Assembly: GCA_008828725.1 (NCBI GenBank)
Contig: MEHQ01002583.1
Location: 100,618 to 164,617, forward strand
Origin: Saccharina japonica
Taxonomy: Eukaryota > Sar > Phaeophyceae > Laminariales > Laminariaceae
Length of the DNA: 64,000 bases
Direction: 5' to 3'
Part shown: piece by piece, positions 42,715-54,284 of the stretch
Numbering within the stretch: the stretch's first letter is position 1
How the letters are laid out: each line of letters begins with the position of its first letter
Program-made: the position numbers and the translations under genes
Notes under the pieces: model-generated
Database searches by the model: none
The model's input: the letters and a program-made list of their open reading frames with translations, nothing else
What the model was told of the DNA's origin: nothing

Positions 42715-42945
42715 CTAGATCACACTTCGGTCTGGCCGTCTACATCTCTTTCCTACCCCTTGAGCTAGTATACTCGAAACCGTCTCGGAATCTTCTGTGT
42801 TGTTCCGTGTGTATACCTTGTACGCGTCCGACTTCCAGCGATCTCTCTGGATCACTCTCTCTGAAACTGACCCCCCTGTTGCTAGCGCGGTCGCTCCCCC
42901 TATCGGCACCAGCACCTGCTAGCCAATAAAGCCCCCCCCCGGCCG
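42715..42945 (-). mobile_element. Tyrosine-recombinase scrap (fossil)
   Basis: The minus strand reads GGATALATGG and RVIQRDRWKSDAYKVYTR, matching the last blocks of tyrosine recombinases (after the His-x-x-Arg, to the catalytic Tyr). The type is that of DIRS-like or Crypton elements. Only about 60 residues remain. It is distinct in sequence from the recombinase at 39-40 kb, so another element was once here. Confidence 0.6.
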
Positions 42946-43681
42946 AGGGGGCCCCGCTGGAGGCGCCCCCGGAGGGCCCGCCCGAGGCCCAAAATACGCT
43001 ATTTCGCTATTTGGCTTCATTTTACGCAAGAAAAGCGCAAACAGTATGCCCTAGATTCACGTAAGTCTCAAACGAAAAACACAAAAAAAAAACTTCAGTT
43101 TACACAAGAAAATCACAAAAAAAAGAGAAGTACAACGCATGTACCAGGTAGATCTACCCCGGACTAGAGGAACGTGACAGCAATTGTTTGAGTCGCAATA
43201 ATTCCTGGCGGGGATACGAACGAAAAGGCGAACTCATCACCAAGATAGCGGTGCAAAAATTATCCCCAGAAGAAAAGGTCTTGGATCCCTCCGTGATGTT
43301 ATTCGTGTGTTAACGTATCTCCCAACCTTGCGCGAAACGCGCGCGTCGATGACGACGACAAGTCCTAAACCATCGATTATACAATATCACACCTGGTACG
43401 AAAGGCAAACCGTTTCCACAAAAGAACACAGAGACATGAAATAAAAAACTAGGAACCTATTCGATGGACCCAAAGCTAACAATACGACGTAGACTCTGAC
43501 GATTCATCGGGTGAACGCCAGCTCCACATACTGCCCCCACTTTACTTGCCCGCCGCCAAATCGAGAAAACAAAACCCGCCACCACTCAATGCGTTGTTAG
43601 CTAAACAACACCGAGCGAGTTCAAGCGAAACACCAACGCACAGCAGGAAGAAACGCCAAGCGTCAAACCAGGCAGTTCTTC
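42946..43681. other. Stretch without a supported gene
   Basis: It starts with a GC-rich block (42940-42995), then AT-richer sequence with ACGCAAGAAAA phrases. If the BED gene at 43682-44767 has further exons, they should be here or below on the minus strand, but I could not recognise one. Confidence 0.3.
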
Positions 43682-44767
43682 CTAACGCTGCCATTCGTCA
43701 ACAACCGTCCAGTTCGCCTCGCAAAGCTTGCACACGGCTATGCCAGGGAGCGAGTCCTTGAGGTAGACCATGATAAACTTCCACAGCGGGTTGTTGGATC
43801 TGAGCGGCTTGCTGCGCCTCTGCTCATGCTTCACGCGGTAGAGCACAGTTTCGGGGTCGCGTGCACTCGCCAAGGTGGTCTAGAGATGGCTCCCGGATTC
43901 AAAAATTGGAACCGGGACCAGTACCGCCTTCGATGGGATTTGACCAGTACCGTCCCGGGTACCCGCGGTACTGGGTATCCCGGGTACCCGGGTACCCGGG
44001 GTTACATGTACATTTTACTCCACTCTTGTGTTTGAGCGGCGTCAACGGTCCTCAGGCGGGGGTGGTGAGGCGTGGTGAGGCGGAAGGTGAGAGGACAAGA
44101 CTTCATTTCGTCTCTCTTGATAGATATAAATGCGAAAGAGAGGAGGCTGTGCGTATTCTCCAGTACCGCGGGTACCCGGGTACCCGGCGTTACATGTACA
44201 TTTTTCTCCACTCTTGTGTTTGAGCGGCGTGAACGGTCCTCACGTGAGGTGGTGAGGCGTGGTGAGGCGGAAGGTTGGAGGACAACCCTTCATGTCTCTC
44301 TCGATGAATAAAAATGTGAAAGAGAGGAGGCTGTGCGTATTCTTCAGTACCGCGGGTACCCGTGTACCCGGGGTTACATGTACATTTTGCTAGACATTGG
44401 TCATCGGTCTAATCACTGTTGTGTATGGCGTGTTGTGTGAATGTAGGTAGGGTATGCTGTGCGCTGTGTGCTGTTGCGCTGTTTATCGGGAGCTGCGTGG
44501 AGCGTAACTGTAACAGGAACCCGGGTACCCGGGATACTCAGTACCGCGGGTAATAAAAATGGAACCGGGACGGTACCGGTACCGACGGTTACGGGTACCC
44601 GCCTCCGGGTACCCGGTTCCCACGAATCCGGGAGCCATCTCTAAGGTGGTCCGCTGGCCGATAATGGCCACAACTTCGCCGACGGGATCTCCGCCCTCAG
44701 CGTTGGCATTGGGTGCGCCAGGGCTGACGCCGTCGGCACCGTCGAGAGAGATGGGCTGCTCCGCCAT
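43682..44767 (-). pseudogene. BED-type zinc-finger gene cut by a hAT-like insert
   Basis: An ATG at 44767 opens MAEQPISLDGADG and runs in frame to VVAIIGQRTT. It is then interrupted by the element at 43881-44643. With the element and one 8-bp duplication removed, the frame continues straight on (LASARDPETVLYRVKHEQ) to NPLWKF, GIAVCKLC and a stop at 43684-43682. W-x-F followed by CxxC is the first half of a BED finger; the His pair would be in a later exon. Such fingers occur in hAT transposases and in host regulators, so it may be either. As it stands, the reading frame is broken by the insert unless the insert is spliced or excised. Confidence 0.6.
43881..44643 (+). mobile_element. hAT-like MITE with GTACCC minisatellite, 8-bp TSD
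   Basis: Flanked by AGGTGGTC at 43873-43880 and 44644-44651. Ends are TAGAGATGGCTCCCGGATTC and its exact reverse complement, 763 bp. The interior has GGGTACCCGGGTACCC-type palindromes and about 2.5 tandem units of ~188 bp (CGTGGTGAGGCGGAAGGT, GAAAGAGAGGAGGCTGTGCG). End sequence and duplication length are those of hAT elements. No transposase. Perfect ends and intact duplications point to a recent insertion. Confidence 0.9.
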
Positions 44768-45081
44768 GGGTGCGTGTGTGTCGATCTCCCGCTGTGCGCT
44801 GCAGTGTCACAGGGCATGTGAGGGTATCTGCAGCCCGCAGCAATTCACGTTAAAAGCTGTACCCCGCATTAAAGCCTTCCTACAGTTAAGGAAACCCAAC
44901 AAGTCGGAAAGTCGGCACCTCCGTTTCACGACTGACTATTAGCCCGACTAATCACTAGTCGGTGACTTAAGTCGTGCCGACTCACAGCCCTACCATCTGA
45001 CAATGTGCAGCTCTTATCTCAATCATACCATTCACATCACCTATCATAATCGTCAAGCATCCCTGAACACGCACACGAGAG

Positions 45082-45225
45082 TGCTGAAATCTCCTCGCGA
45101 TAAAAGTACAAGGTAAAAAGTACCGTAGTGGGGAGGGGGGAGAAGAGCCTACTTAGTGACCCCGGATCTGAGTTACGACTTATAGAGTGAGAGAGAAAAG
45201 GAGGGCGAATATAACAAATGGGAAT
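45082..45225 (+). repeat. Dispersed ~145-bp repeat, copy 2 of 3
   Basis: It matches 41201-41345 with small changes and ends at the same GGCGAATA-AAATGGGA phrase. Confidence 0.75.
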
Positions 45226-45229
45226 ATGG

Positions 45230-47129
45230 AGGTCGCCTCCTCAGATGATGTCGGCCGTGTCGGGGTCTTGAGCAGGGTTGGCCGAGGCCTTGACGCGCAC
45301 TTTTCTTTCTTATATGTGGCAAGGAGGTGCCTCCACAAAACCTCCCTCGCATCTCGCAAGGAGAGATCTCATAGGTTAAGAGAGTGGGAGTGGGGGTCGT
45401 TCTCGTAGAGGACCCTTCACTCCCTGGTAGCGTTCTGGGTTTGTATTCCCGAACGTCAACCATATGAAGACCATCCATGATGGCAGGTCTCGTAGACCGG
45501 ACGTTGGTTAACGTATCTTCATGGTTGGCATTTGTGATCAGAGGTTGACGGTGTCTACGTACCCTATCCTCCACATCGCCCCCTCCTTCATGCGCCTCAA
45601 GTCCATCTTTGCTAGGGATGTATGTGACTTTGGGGCGATCATTTCAAGAGGGGTACGCTCGGTAGGTGGAGTCTTGACAGGGGAACGTAGTGTAGTCATC
45701 TCTTTCACTGCAACATTCTGTATCTTCCAGAAACCCCCTCCGACTGCCAGGGACAGCACACTACGTGTTGAGTAAACACGGCTGGTAAGTGTTAGGATTC
45801 GGTACAGTTTGTTTGCATGCCGGCAGCAAAATTTCGGAGTTCCAATGGTTGTCCCATTTGTTTTTGACTCAGCGCTATCTGTCGTGTGGCCACACTTAGA
45901 CAGCGTTCCTCGTGACGGCGGCATGTTTTTACGACACGGGCGAATGTTTCCGTTATGTATATGCTCGGACTGGTGTTGCCTTGTTATGGAGCACATTTCG
46001 GATATCCGTTTTCTACTTGCTCGGACTGGTGTTACCTCGTTATGGGGAACATGTCGGTGTTACCTTGTTATGGAGCAAGGGTTGGATGGATGTCTATATT
46101 TGGCGTGCAGTTGCCTAGACATCGTGCGGGGTAAGTTCGCGAGACCGGACCGCTTGGGAGATGACCTCGGCTTTTCAACATAGTCTCGTTGAGATTTCTT
46201 ATGTCGAACCGGGTCCTTTCGAACTGTAATTTTGGTAAAACGGTGGTATGCTCGTGGTTGTTGACTATCTGCTCATATTTTGTGGTTTCCTGGAAGCTTT
46301 CGTTTCCATATTCTCGGATTCCTGAGACAGAGACTTCCATTGCGAGACATCCTCCTTGTCAGCAAATGCCCAAACAAATGCTGATAGAGTGCAATCTATC
46401 GTTGCTACTCTCGTCACCGTTGGTATCCCTATATTTTTTTTTGGTTTCCTACCCTAGGTGATACCCTCTGTTACCTTCTCGTTCGAGATTTATTAGCCGC
46501 AGCACAACATGTAAATCACTTCTTTTTTTTTGTGATGGAGCTCTGTATGTTGTTGCTATATTCAATCCCCACCATTTTCTCGTTTCCGCTTTTTGGCGCC
46601 GCGGGACGTGGTGTTTTCGGGAGACGCGATGTGTAAACCTTTTATGGTTTTTGTTTTTGTAGGCGGCTTTTATTGCGTGACGTTGTGGTATGTACCTCGT
46701 CTGCGCGATACTCGAGTTTTTTTTTTTTTTTTTTTTTATATTCGGGGCCGTATCCCCTCATGCGCATGCGGTAGTTAAAATGGTGCAGATTTTCGTTCTG
46801 CTCGGTCCAAGCTCGTAACCGACCACTTTGTCAACGACTTATGACTCAATACTTTGTTGAGCTTCATCTGGATGATCCAACGCGGGTGGGGAATTTTGTT
46901 TCCCAAGAAACATCCAGCCAGCTTGTCAAGATGATGTGCTGGTGGTGTTTTCCGCGGGTGGTAGGAATAGGTGGGTGAGGTGCACGTATATTTCACGTGC
47001 TTATTTTGTTTTCCATACGTCTTACTTGGTACACCACTGGTGCCAGCTGTGAGCAAATTGTGTATGGTCCTCTCCACGGTAACAGCAGTTTTGTTTGGGC
47101 CATCCGCATCCTGATCTGGTCTATTTATT
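45230..47129. other. Stretch with weak open frames, possibly element debris
   Basis: Minus-strand open frames at about 45996-45538, 46340-46068 and 47077-46775 look ordinary in composition but match no family I know. They lie downstream of the Ty3 integrase fossil on the same strand and may be part of it or of its flank. A short phrase (GTGTTACCTTGTTATGGAGCA) repeats between 45970 and 46080. A T-run sits at 46719-46738. Confidence 0.3.
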
Positions 47130-48175
47130 AGAACTTATTGGTCAGGGTAAAACATAGGGTACGGCGGCCATAAATGGTTTCTCGCCGTTTGTTTCGCTTC
47201 ACGTTCCGATAGGTTTCGGCGTGCTAGTTCGAAGGCAATTTGTAAATTGTCTCGTGTTTGTTGTGTGAATTCCTTGGTATCTGCTGTGCTTCCTTCGTAA
47301 GGAATACCAAGGATAACGTCTGCTGGTAATCGTGCTGGTCTACCGAACATATGGAATAATTATACTTGTATTTCCTGCACCGTCGTAATATGTGACACAT
47401 TGTGGGCCACTTGTATTAGCGGTAAGCGCGATGCCCAGTGTTCGCGATTGGTCGAGTTGTGCATGCATGCTGAGCATTACGTGCATTGTTGAATGTGCAC
47501 GTTATGAAACGGAATTTCCCTGCAACGATACGGTTTTTTGTGCGGGTTCTCTTTAATTCGAGTATGCTCTGTGCGACTGGTGAATCACTTTGTGTTTGAG
47601 TTCGGGACTTTGATCTGCGTGTAGAATCTCGGATGGACCGGATATATCTAGAATGCGATCAAGGATTGCTTGTGCGATTACGCGAGCAGACTTGTTTTGT
47701 ATTCGAGTTTGAGTTGCAAACTTTGTTTGGTTATCCATCACATTGTGAGGATGTGTTTGTTTTTTACGCGACTAACACAGGATGTGTTTTGTATTCAACT
47801 ACTGTAAGTCGACCGAAATCGTTTCAAATGAACGTTGAACGGGTACATTTTCCATGGGTAGGTTTGGTCGGTGATGTGCCGTCTTTCGGCATTGGCATGC
47901 TTTGCATTTTGGCACCATTTAGTTACGTACGTCACGATTCATTGTCGGTCACCAGTATTTATGGCGATCTTTTTCTTTTCCTTTTCGTACGCCAGTCGGA
48001 ATGCACGGTGGCCCCTGACAAAGCATGGTTCGTCCTGGTATGCGTGCGAAACTAGTCCGTTTAGGGCTGTGGGTAGCACTATTAATGGCAAAACACGGGA
48101 CTTGCTTCGATTCCTAAGGTGGCCTGGCAAATACGACTTCAACAACCACCTGTCTTGTACAATGTAGTATGACAT
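47130..48175 (-). mobile_element. Ty3/gypsy integrase-region fossil
   Basis: Minus-strand parts in order: a zinc-binding-like Cys-rich piece near 47920-47770; an integrase core piece (DNQTKFATQTRIQNKSA, ILDISGPSEILHADQSPE) near 47740-47555; and the segment after the core (MFGRPARLPADVILGIPY) near 47350-47135, where Ty3/gypsy elements have the MFGR/PLP block. No RT or terminal repeats are visible. Broken, several breaks, old. Confidence 0.7.
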
Positions 48176-48305
48176 GGTTGTTTTGTTTTGTTTCCTGCAT
48201 TAGGAGTGGTGTGTTGTTATCCACTATAATACATGATGTACGGGACGTGTTCAGCGGTTTGTTTCTCACGTTATTTTTTCGTGGTCTACCGATTCGAACA
48301 CATTA

Positions 48306-48852
48306 CCGTAATCATGCGAGAGTTGGCACCCATCGGAAGGTTGGCACCCATCGGAGAGATAGCACCGGGGTGCGATAAAAAACACAACGTAGAAACATTT
48401 AATCGTGTTTTCGCACCCCCATCGGTGAGATCGCACCCGGGTGCGATCTCTCCGACATAAATAGAAATTTGAGGGCCACCGCAGCGGGTCTGTAGTAGGT
48501 AATATTCTCATTTCTTTCATTTTCCGATGAGATATCACCAGTGCGCCACTCCTCTCAAACGTTCTTTACCAACGCATGGTAGGTCAAGTCGTTTTAGGTA
48601 GCTTTGAGTCATTTACGCAGCACCGTTGCCCCAGTACGGCCCGGTGAATTTCGATTCAGCAGCGCACCCATCGGAGAGATCGCACCGGGGGTGCGCCAAA
48701 ATTGAAGAACGGCATGATTTAATTGTATTTCCGCACCCCCATCGGAAGGTTGGCACCCATCGGAGAGATAGCACCGGGGTGCGATAAAAAACACAACGTA
48801 GAAACATTTAAAAATCGATCGCACCCCGGTGCCAACTCTCGCATGATTACGG
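48306..48852 (+). mobile_element. 547-bp MITE, perfect 25-bp ends, TA duplication
   Basis: Both ends read CCGTAATCATGCGAGAGTTG onward to GGCACC, exactly inverted, and each is flanked by TA. The interior repeats CATCGGAGAGATAGCACCGG and GGTGCGAT in both orientations, giving several nested hairpins. TA duplication fits Tc1/mariner-like mobilisation. No coding sequence. Confidence 0.8.
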
Positions 48853-49069
48853 TACCCCAGGTACCACAAAGACTACGTACTCGCTACGCGTACTCGTACA
48901 TACATACCATACCATACGTACATAAAGACAGCAGCAGACTTCCAGTACGAGTTAGTGTTCCGAGTCGGATCGCACCCACCCATCGTTTGTTTTTGTGGGT
49001 AAGAATGCTTGGATGGGTGGTGGGAGTAGTCAATTCCGAAGCACGGATAATGCTTGCAGTGTGTGTGTG

Positions 49070-49165
49070 TGTGTGTTCTTCACATTAAACCTTCCTTTCT
49101 ACCCGTCGACATCCAGCACACCCAGTGTCCGTGCCGATTCATCATCCTAAAAAGGTACCAGTTCT
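49070..49165 (+). repeat. Dispersed ~80-bp repeat, copy 3 of 4
   Basis: TTCTTCACATTAAACCTTCC, CCCGTCGACATCCAGCACAC and the CATCCTAAAAAGGTACCAG end match 58258-58375 and 26945-27020. A GT microsatellite precedes it, as at 58262. Confidence 0.75.
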
Positions 49166-49404
49166 GTGGTCACAAAACTACGACACAGAGATACTACGCT
49201 CAGTGCAGTAAGCAGAGCAGACAATGCAATGCCATATACGACAGGCAAGACCTACCCTGCTAGCAATCCAGGTGCATGCAAGAGAAAAAAAGAGAAAAGA
49301 AAGAAAAAAGCGAAAAGGAAAAATAATAGAAAGTAAACATACTGAAGCAAATCAACAATCAAGCAACCAAACAAAAGCATGACAAATATGAAAAAGCAGT
49401 ACGT

Positions 49405-49465
49405 ACATATATATATATATATATATATATGTGATATGATAATATCATATATATATGTACCGTAT
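49405..49465. repeat. AT-rich palindrome
   Basis: GTACATATATAT on the left and ATATATATGTAC on the right flank GATATGATAATATC. It can fold as a cruciform. A 13-G run follows at 49489. Confidence 0.75.
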
Positions 49466-49929
49466 CATCCGGGTGGTAATATAACACACGGGGGGGGGGG
49501 GGATAAAATAACCTCCCCCACCCCCCCCTCGGACGACTGAGTGTCTTAAGCTGATTCGCTGGACAAAACGGGGAGGAGGGTGTGTTATCATATCACCCCG
49601 GTGTTATCTAATCACGCGTGTGACACGGCGGTACATATGGTCTGCTATGGTCACGTACGTACTCAAATTTTTCTATTCTAAATATCATGAAGTTGCATCT
49701 AAAAGCTCCATCCCCAGTTACATATCACATATTCACGGTATTTCACGCCGGCATGTTACTATTAATAACAATATTAATCGTAAAAAAAAAAGGTTGAAAA
49801 TACGACCCCGAAGAAAAAAATAAAATATATCATACCATCCTACACTATTTCCAAGTAAGTTTGTGCCCGAATCGCCGGTGGGTGCAGTTTCAAGGGCGAG
49901 GATCATCCATTTGTGGGGAACCCTTTAAT

Positions 49930-51430
49930 GTATGATTGCATCAATACAGGCTGGTTCAAGCTGAACCACCCAAAAACAAGATCATAAAATAATAATAAAT
50001 AAAATGGGAAGTCCACGCCGTTTTATTTTGGGAGATTTCAGGTCCTGAAATTTTGCACACGTGTTCCATAAATAAACCCCTCTTTAGGCCGTTCCCTATG
50101 CGGTTCGATTTCGAGCTTCAGATTTGTACTGAAGTATTTTTCGATTTAAAAAACGAAAGCATCTGCTATTATGCAGTCCGATTGTGCAAAATCTGACCGG
50201 ATTTTTTTCGATTCGAGACTCCGATGGCCCAAGTCGTTCAGATTTTGGCCCAAAATCCGACGACTTGGGTCATCAGATTTTCCAATCGAAAGATGGCTTG
50301 GTCTCTAAATTCAAGATGTTATCCACGCAAGCAAGCAGCAGCCGCAGAACGATCGATGAGTTGGGTGGTGACACAGCAACGTTGCTTCGCGCCCGACGCG
50401 CAGCCGGCGATCGGTGCGTCTCTCCGTCGCCAGACTACAGTCGGCTGGCGCGGGTTCGGGCCTAGAGACGAAGGGAAGCGCACTCGGCGCGCGCCTCTCC
50501 GTACTCGTAGACTTTACAGCAGCAGCAGCAGCAGCAGCAGCAGTCAGCCAGTCAACGTGCTGGGCTCGGATGCTTCGTTGTGTCAAAATACAAAAGACAG
50601 GTCGACTCGAGCGCACTCGGCACGTCGCCGCCAGACCAGAGGCGGCCAGCGTGGCTTCGGACGCTTGGGTCCTACGCACAGTAGTGCAGAGCACTCGGCG
50701 CGCCTCTTCGCGGCGCCAGACCACAACAACAACAACAACAACAACAGCAGCAGCAGCAGTTGGTCTCGCCGTTTGCTCGAATCTCTGCACGAACAATAAA
50801 TCCGTTTTTCTCGCATAGGAAGACTGTTTCGATTTTCGAACTGCTGTAGGTCGCTGAAAAATCGATTGGACCATAATCTGAAGCTCAAAAATCGAACCGC
50901 ATAGGAAACGGCCTACAACCCCTTTTCACGGACGGTGTTTTTTTGTTTTGTTTATTTTTTTCTTCTCCGTCAGATATAGTTGTTTTGTTTCTGGATTCTG
51001 ATTTTTGGGCCTTAAGAAACCTCAAATTCCCGACGAAAAAAAAAACACACACACTCTATTTGTCAAGGCCTCGACAGGGGCTCAAAGAACACATGCACAA
51101 ACATTCAGGACCTATCTCGAAAAAACGGAGTGAGCATTTACATTTGGGCTTTCGTGCGGAAAACATATAATACGTGCAAATTGTGCATTTGCCTGGTCAT
51201 TACTTGGTTTCAGTACAGGGTCAATCGGCGTTGGACGTTGAGGGTCAGTATGATGATACCAAAATATGTGACATTCGAGTAGATATTGCAAGCGGCACTC
51301 TTTCGTGACTTGACAAAAAAAAATGGGTCGTTCAACTTGAACCAGCTCGTACAATGATTGTATATACAGCAGCATGAAACGATAACATGCAAGATGAGGC
51401 AAGCGCGACTGGGGAATTGCACTCATAACC
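49930..51430 (+). mobile_element. Second copy of the 250-1090 element, interrupted
   Basis: It starts at CAGGCTGGTTCAAGCTGAAC, has an arm ending near 50086, resumes at 50914, and contains an inverted partner of the first arm near 51090-51140. It ends with a block (CAGTATGATGATACC to about 51400) that matches 425-270 in reverse. About 300 bp present in the other copy are missing. The transposon at 50087-50913 is nested in it. Confidence 0.6.
50087..50913 (+). mobile_element. 827-bp MITE with TA duplication, nested
   Basis: Ends GGCCGTTCCCTATGCGGTTC and the near-exact reverse complement (GGCCGTTTCCTATGCGGTTC), inverted over about 38 bp and continuing GAGCTTCAGATT, flanked by TA on both sides. 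An internal hairpin at 50223-50283 pairs GATGGCCCAAGTCGT with ACGACTTGGGTCATC. CAG and CAA runs fill the centre. Open frames on both strands are repeat-driven. Non-autonomous; TA duplication suggests Tc1/mariner-like mobilisation. Confidence 0.85.
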
Positions 51431-52505
51431 TGGAATGAATAAGGCGGCTTCCCTCTACAAGGCGGTCATATTGCCCTGCCACACCACCGCCCTATTGGCC
51501 TGCTGTAGTAGTAGTATTAATAGTAGTAGTAGTAGTGGTGGTCGGTCCCTCTATAGTGCCGGTTGAGTAGTAGTAGTAGTAGTTGTTGTTATTCTCACAC
51601 TAACTCATTGCCACAACGACAGTGCAAGTCTGCAGTCACAGGGCAGGTTCCGGTAACTCCGGAGTGGAATACTTCGTACCTCAAGGAGGAAAACAAAACA
51701 AAAACGGGGGGGGGGGAAAGTGCCGGCTGCCCGCTTTACAGCAGTACAGGACACCTAATAAGAAGCGGGCTAAGAAGAAAGGCAGACTGAGATTTGAAAG
51801 GAACATGAGGAATTATGGCGTCGTTATCTTGAAACTAGTCTAGAAAGCACCCTCTCTCGAATAAGACATCCAACCTCGACCAGATTTCCTGTTTTCTTAT
51901 TGGCCGTCCTGTGCTGCTGTAGTGCCTGTTGTGAAATCGCTTGGCACACAGACTGGATTCACCAAGCGTGGCGGTGTGCGAAGAAGTGCCGGTTGCCGCT
52001 AGCTATATACTGTAGTGCCGGTATTGTTGGCTGACACATACATACCGGCACTATTGAGGGACCACTACTGCTGCTGTAATGACAATTTGTTTTACAGCAT
52101 CGAGAACACGAAGCAGCCAAACCAACCAGATCCGATCTGCCGGGGTTGGTACTGTAAGTAAGCCGTGTGCCCCCCAAAACTGCACTCGATGTATTCGTAT
52201 AGTAAGCAGCTGTTGTATACCAGTTTGATCGAAAATATAAGGCACCTTTCGATCGCCCCTATATGCGCAAAAGTATTTTATATTTTACATTTCTGATCAG
52301 ACTGATAACACGTTAACACACACGCGCGCAGAGCACGGTGATACAATATATACCACCCGTCGTACATGTATGTATACTGCTGCACACTCTTTCCTGCTGG
52401 AAGGCTGACTGATACTGCCGCCGCACTTTTCTCGTTGTTTTAGGCCGGTATCCCATAAATCGAGTAAAAAGCTCCAAAATAGCTAATAAAGCAGAGCACC
52501 CCCTT
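51431..52505. other. Stretch with microsatellites, no gene seen
   Basis: TAG/GTA microsatellites occur at 51500-51595. The phrase AGTGCCGGT(TG) recurs (51555, 51718, 51985, 52013). No open frame has family features. Confidence 0.45.
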
Positions 52506-52509
52506 AAGA

Positions 52510-52990
52510 CTATTCAGGGCTATTCACGGGTCAGGTAAAACCTCGCGGGTCGGGTCATTTCGGGTCAGGGTGACCCGGCCCGACCCGTGATATTTTGTAA
52601 ATCTCCTGACCCCAATCCACCCGACCCGACCGAGAATCGCCGACGCAGAGCCGGACCCGACGCCGACCGCGAGGAGACCCGACCCGAGCCCGACCCGACC
52701 GACGCCGACCGCGACCCCGGCCCGACCCGGCCCGACCGACCCGGACCCGACCCGACAGACGCCGGACCGACGCCGACCCGACCGCAGACGCCGACCCGAA
52801 CCCGGTACCGCGCCCGACGCCAGACCCCGACCCGCCCGACCCGCAGACCGCGGCGCCGACCCACCCGACCTAGGACCCAGACCGGCCGCGAACCGGCGTG
52901 ACCGCGACCGGCGACACCCGACCCGACCCGCCCGGCGCGCGATCCGGGCCGGCCCCGCCACGACCGCGGCCGCGGCTCGCCACCGCGGCC
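52510..52990. repeat. GACCCG-rich low-complexity block
   Basis: It begins GGGCTATTCACGGGTC and runs into hundreds of bases of CCCGACCCGACCG-like sequence. The style matches the hAT-like elements with CCGG or GTACCC interiors, but I cannot find matching ends. Long open frames in it are artefacts. Confidence 0.7.
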
Positions 52991-53099
52991 GGACGCCGAC
53001 TCCCTATAGCTCAGTAGGTAACACCTTCACACTACTAGGCAAACCTGGTACTGGTAGCTGTCTATTATTGTAGTTATTACATGGGGCTTCGGCGGCGAC

Positions 53100-54010
53100 T
53101 GAGTGCCTGGACGGCCAATATATGGAAAACGACGTACTGAGTGCCCAACTGTTTGAGGTGTCTCTACTGTGGTAGTAGTAGGAGCGGTGCTCCGTCGCGA
53201 AAGGGATGCGGGGTCAATGGTCAAATGACCATGACGCTAAGCAACAAGTGAGTGCCCCCCCCCCAGGGATGCGAGGGTCTATGGTCATACGACTATGGCC
53301 ATGCATGAAAATCAAGTACACCCCCCCCTGACTCGCCCCGACAACTTCACGGCGCTTCGCAAAGCTTGGTGCAAGCAAGAGCGAATGTCGGCATGGTCGG
53401 TAAACCCTGACGTGTGCTCCGGTCCGTCATTTGTAGGTACTTGGAATGAGCGTGTACGTGTTGTGTACTTGCCCAGCAAGGAAGGCTGGGGAGGAAGGCT
53501 CTGGAACAATACAATTGATGTGTTTTGGTATCGTGCATGTTGGGCTATGACGAGAGTCCGGAGCAAAGCTCCCATCATGAGTGACATACATGCATGCATT
53601 GTGGCCGCCTCCTATGAGCTGATGTACACACAGCACGTTCCTCTGACATGGTGTCCGGTCCGTTGGGCATTGACTGCGCCGGTACGCTGGTGCCGAAGCC
53701 GGCAATCGGTAACAATGCGAGGGTTTTATGGTTCATACGACTAAGGCAAGCAACAAGTGAGTACGCCCTCCGTCGCGCCCTCTTCTATACGCAAGAAAGT
53801 ACCCACAAGGTACCGTGGCCCGCCTCGCGAGCGGTTCTCAGTAGGGCGCAGCTCACCCTTCATGCGACTCGCCGAACAACCTCACGTTTTTTCGCTTCGC
53901 AAAAGTTTGGTGCAAGCAATGCCTGCCCGGTCGGTGAAAAATCCGACGTGTGCTCCCCTCCCCCTCCGTCCCCAGCAAGAAATGAAGGGATGCGACCGTC
54001 AATGGTTATA
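53100..54010. repeat. Cluster of two dispersed repeat families
   Basis: 53100-53262 is the reverse of 40430-40565. From 53262, copies of the ~165-bp family follow: GGGATGCGAGGGTCTATGGT at 53264, CATGGTCGGTAAACCCTGAC at 53392, a piece near 53640-53745, and CAGCTCACCCTTCATGCGAC with GGTCGGTGAAAA at 53850-53945. A plus-strand frame of 149 codons at 53295-53744 spans repeat and non-repeat sequence and is not supported. Confidence 0.65.
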
Positions 54011-54284
54011 CCATGTATGTATAAATACCTATACAGTTACGTAAACCTGGGTCGGTCGTTAGTTATGAATAGACCGTAAGATAGCTCTTCTTCGTGACAA
54101 CCGGCCTAACTTTCGATCGACAGCTCTTCGAAATAGCTTTTTATTTGTCAGTAATGACAGACACAGACGACAACAAAAAGTATGTGTACTTTCTTTCAAG
54201 CAAATCTCGACATCGTGATTTGGACAACGCCCGACAGAGCATCACAGGAAACCAATAATACAACACTATGCTTAGATCCAGTAA

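Noticed and set aside
52524-52961. Arg/Gly- or Pro/Asp-rich frames in the GACCCG block
   Set aside because: All frames are open because the sequence is low complexity.
52998-53045. TATAGCTCAGTAGGTAACACC as the 5' half of a tRNA
   Set aside because: No T-arm or B-box follows and the stems do not pair.
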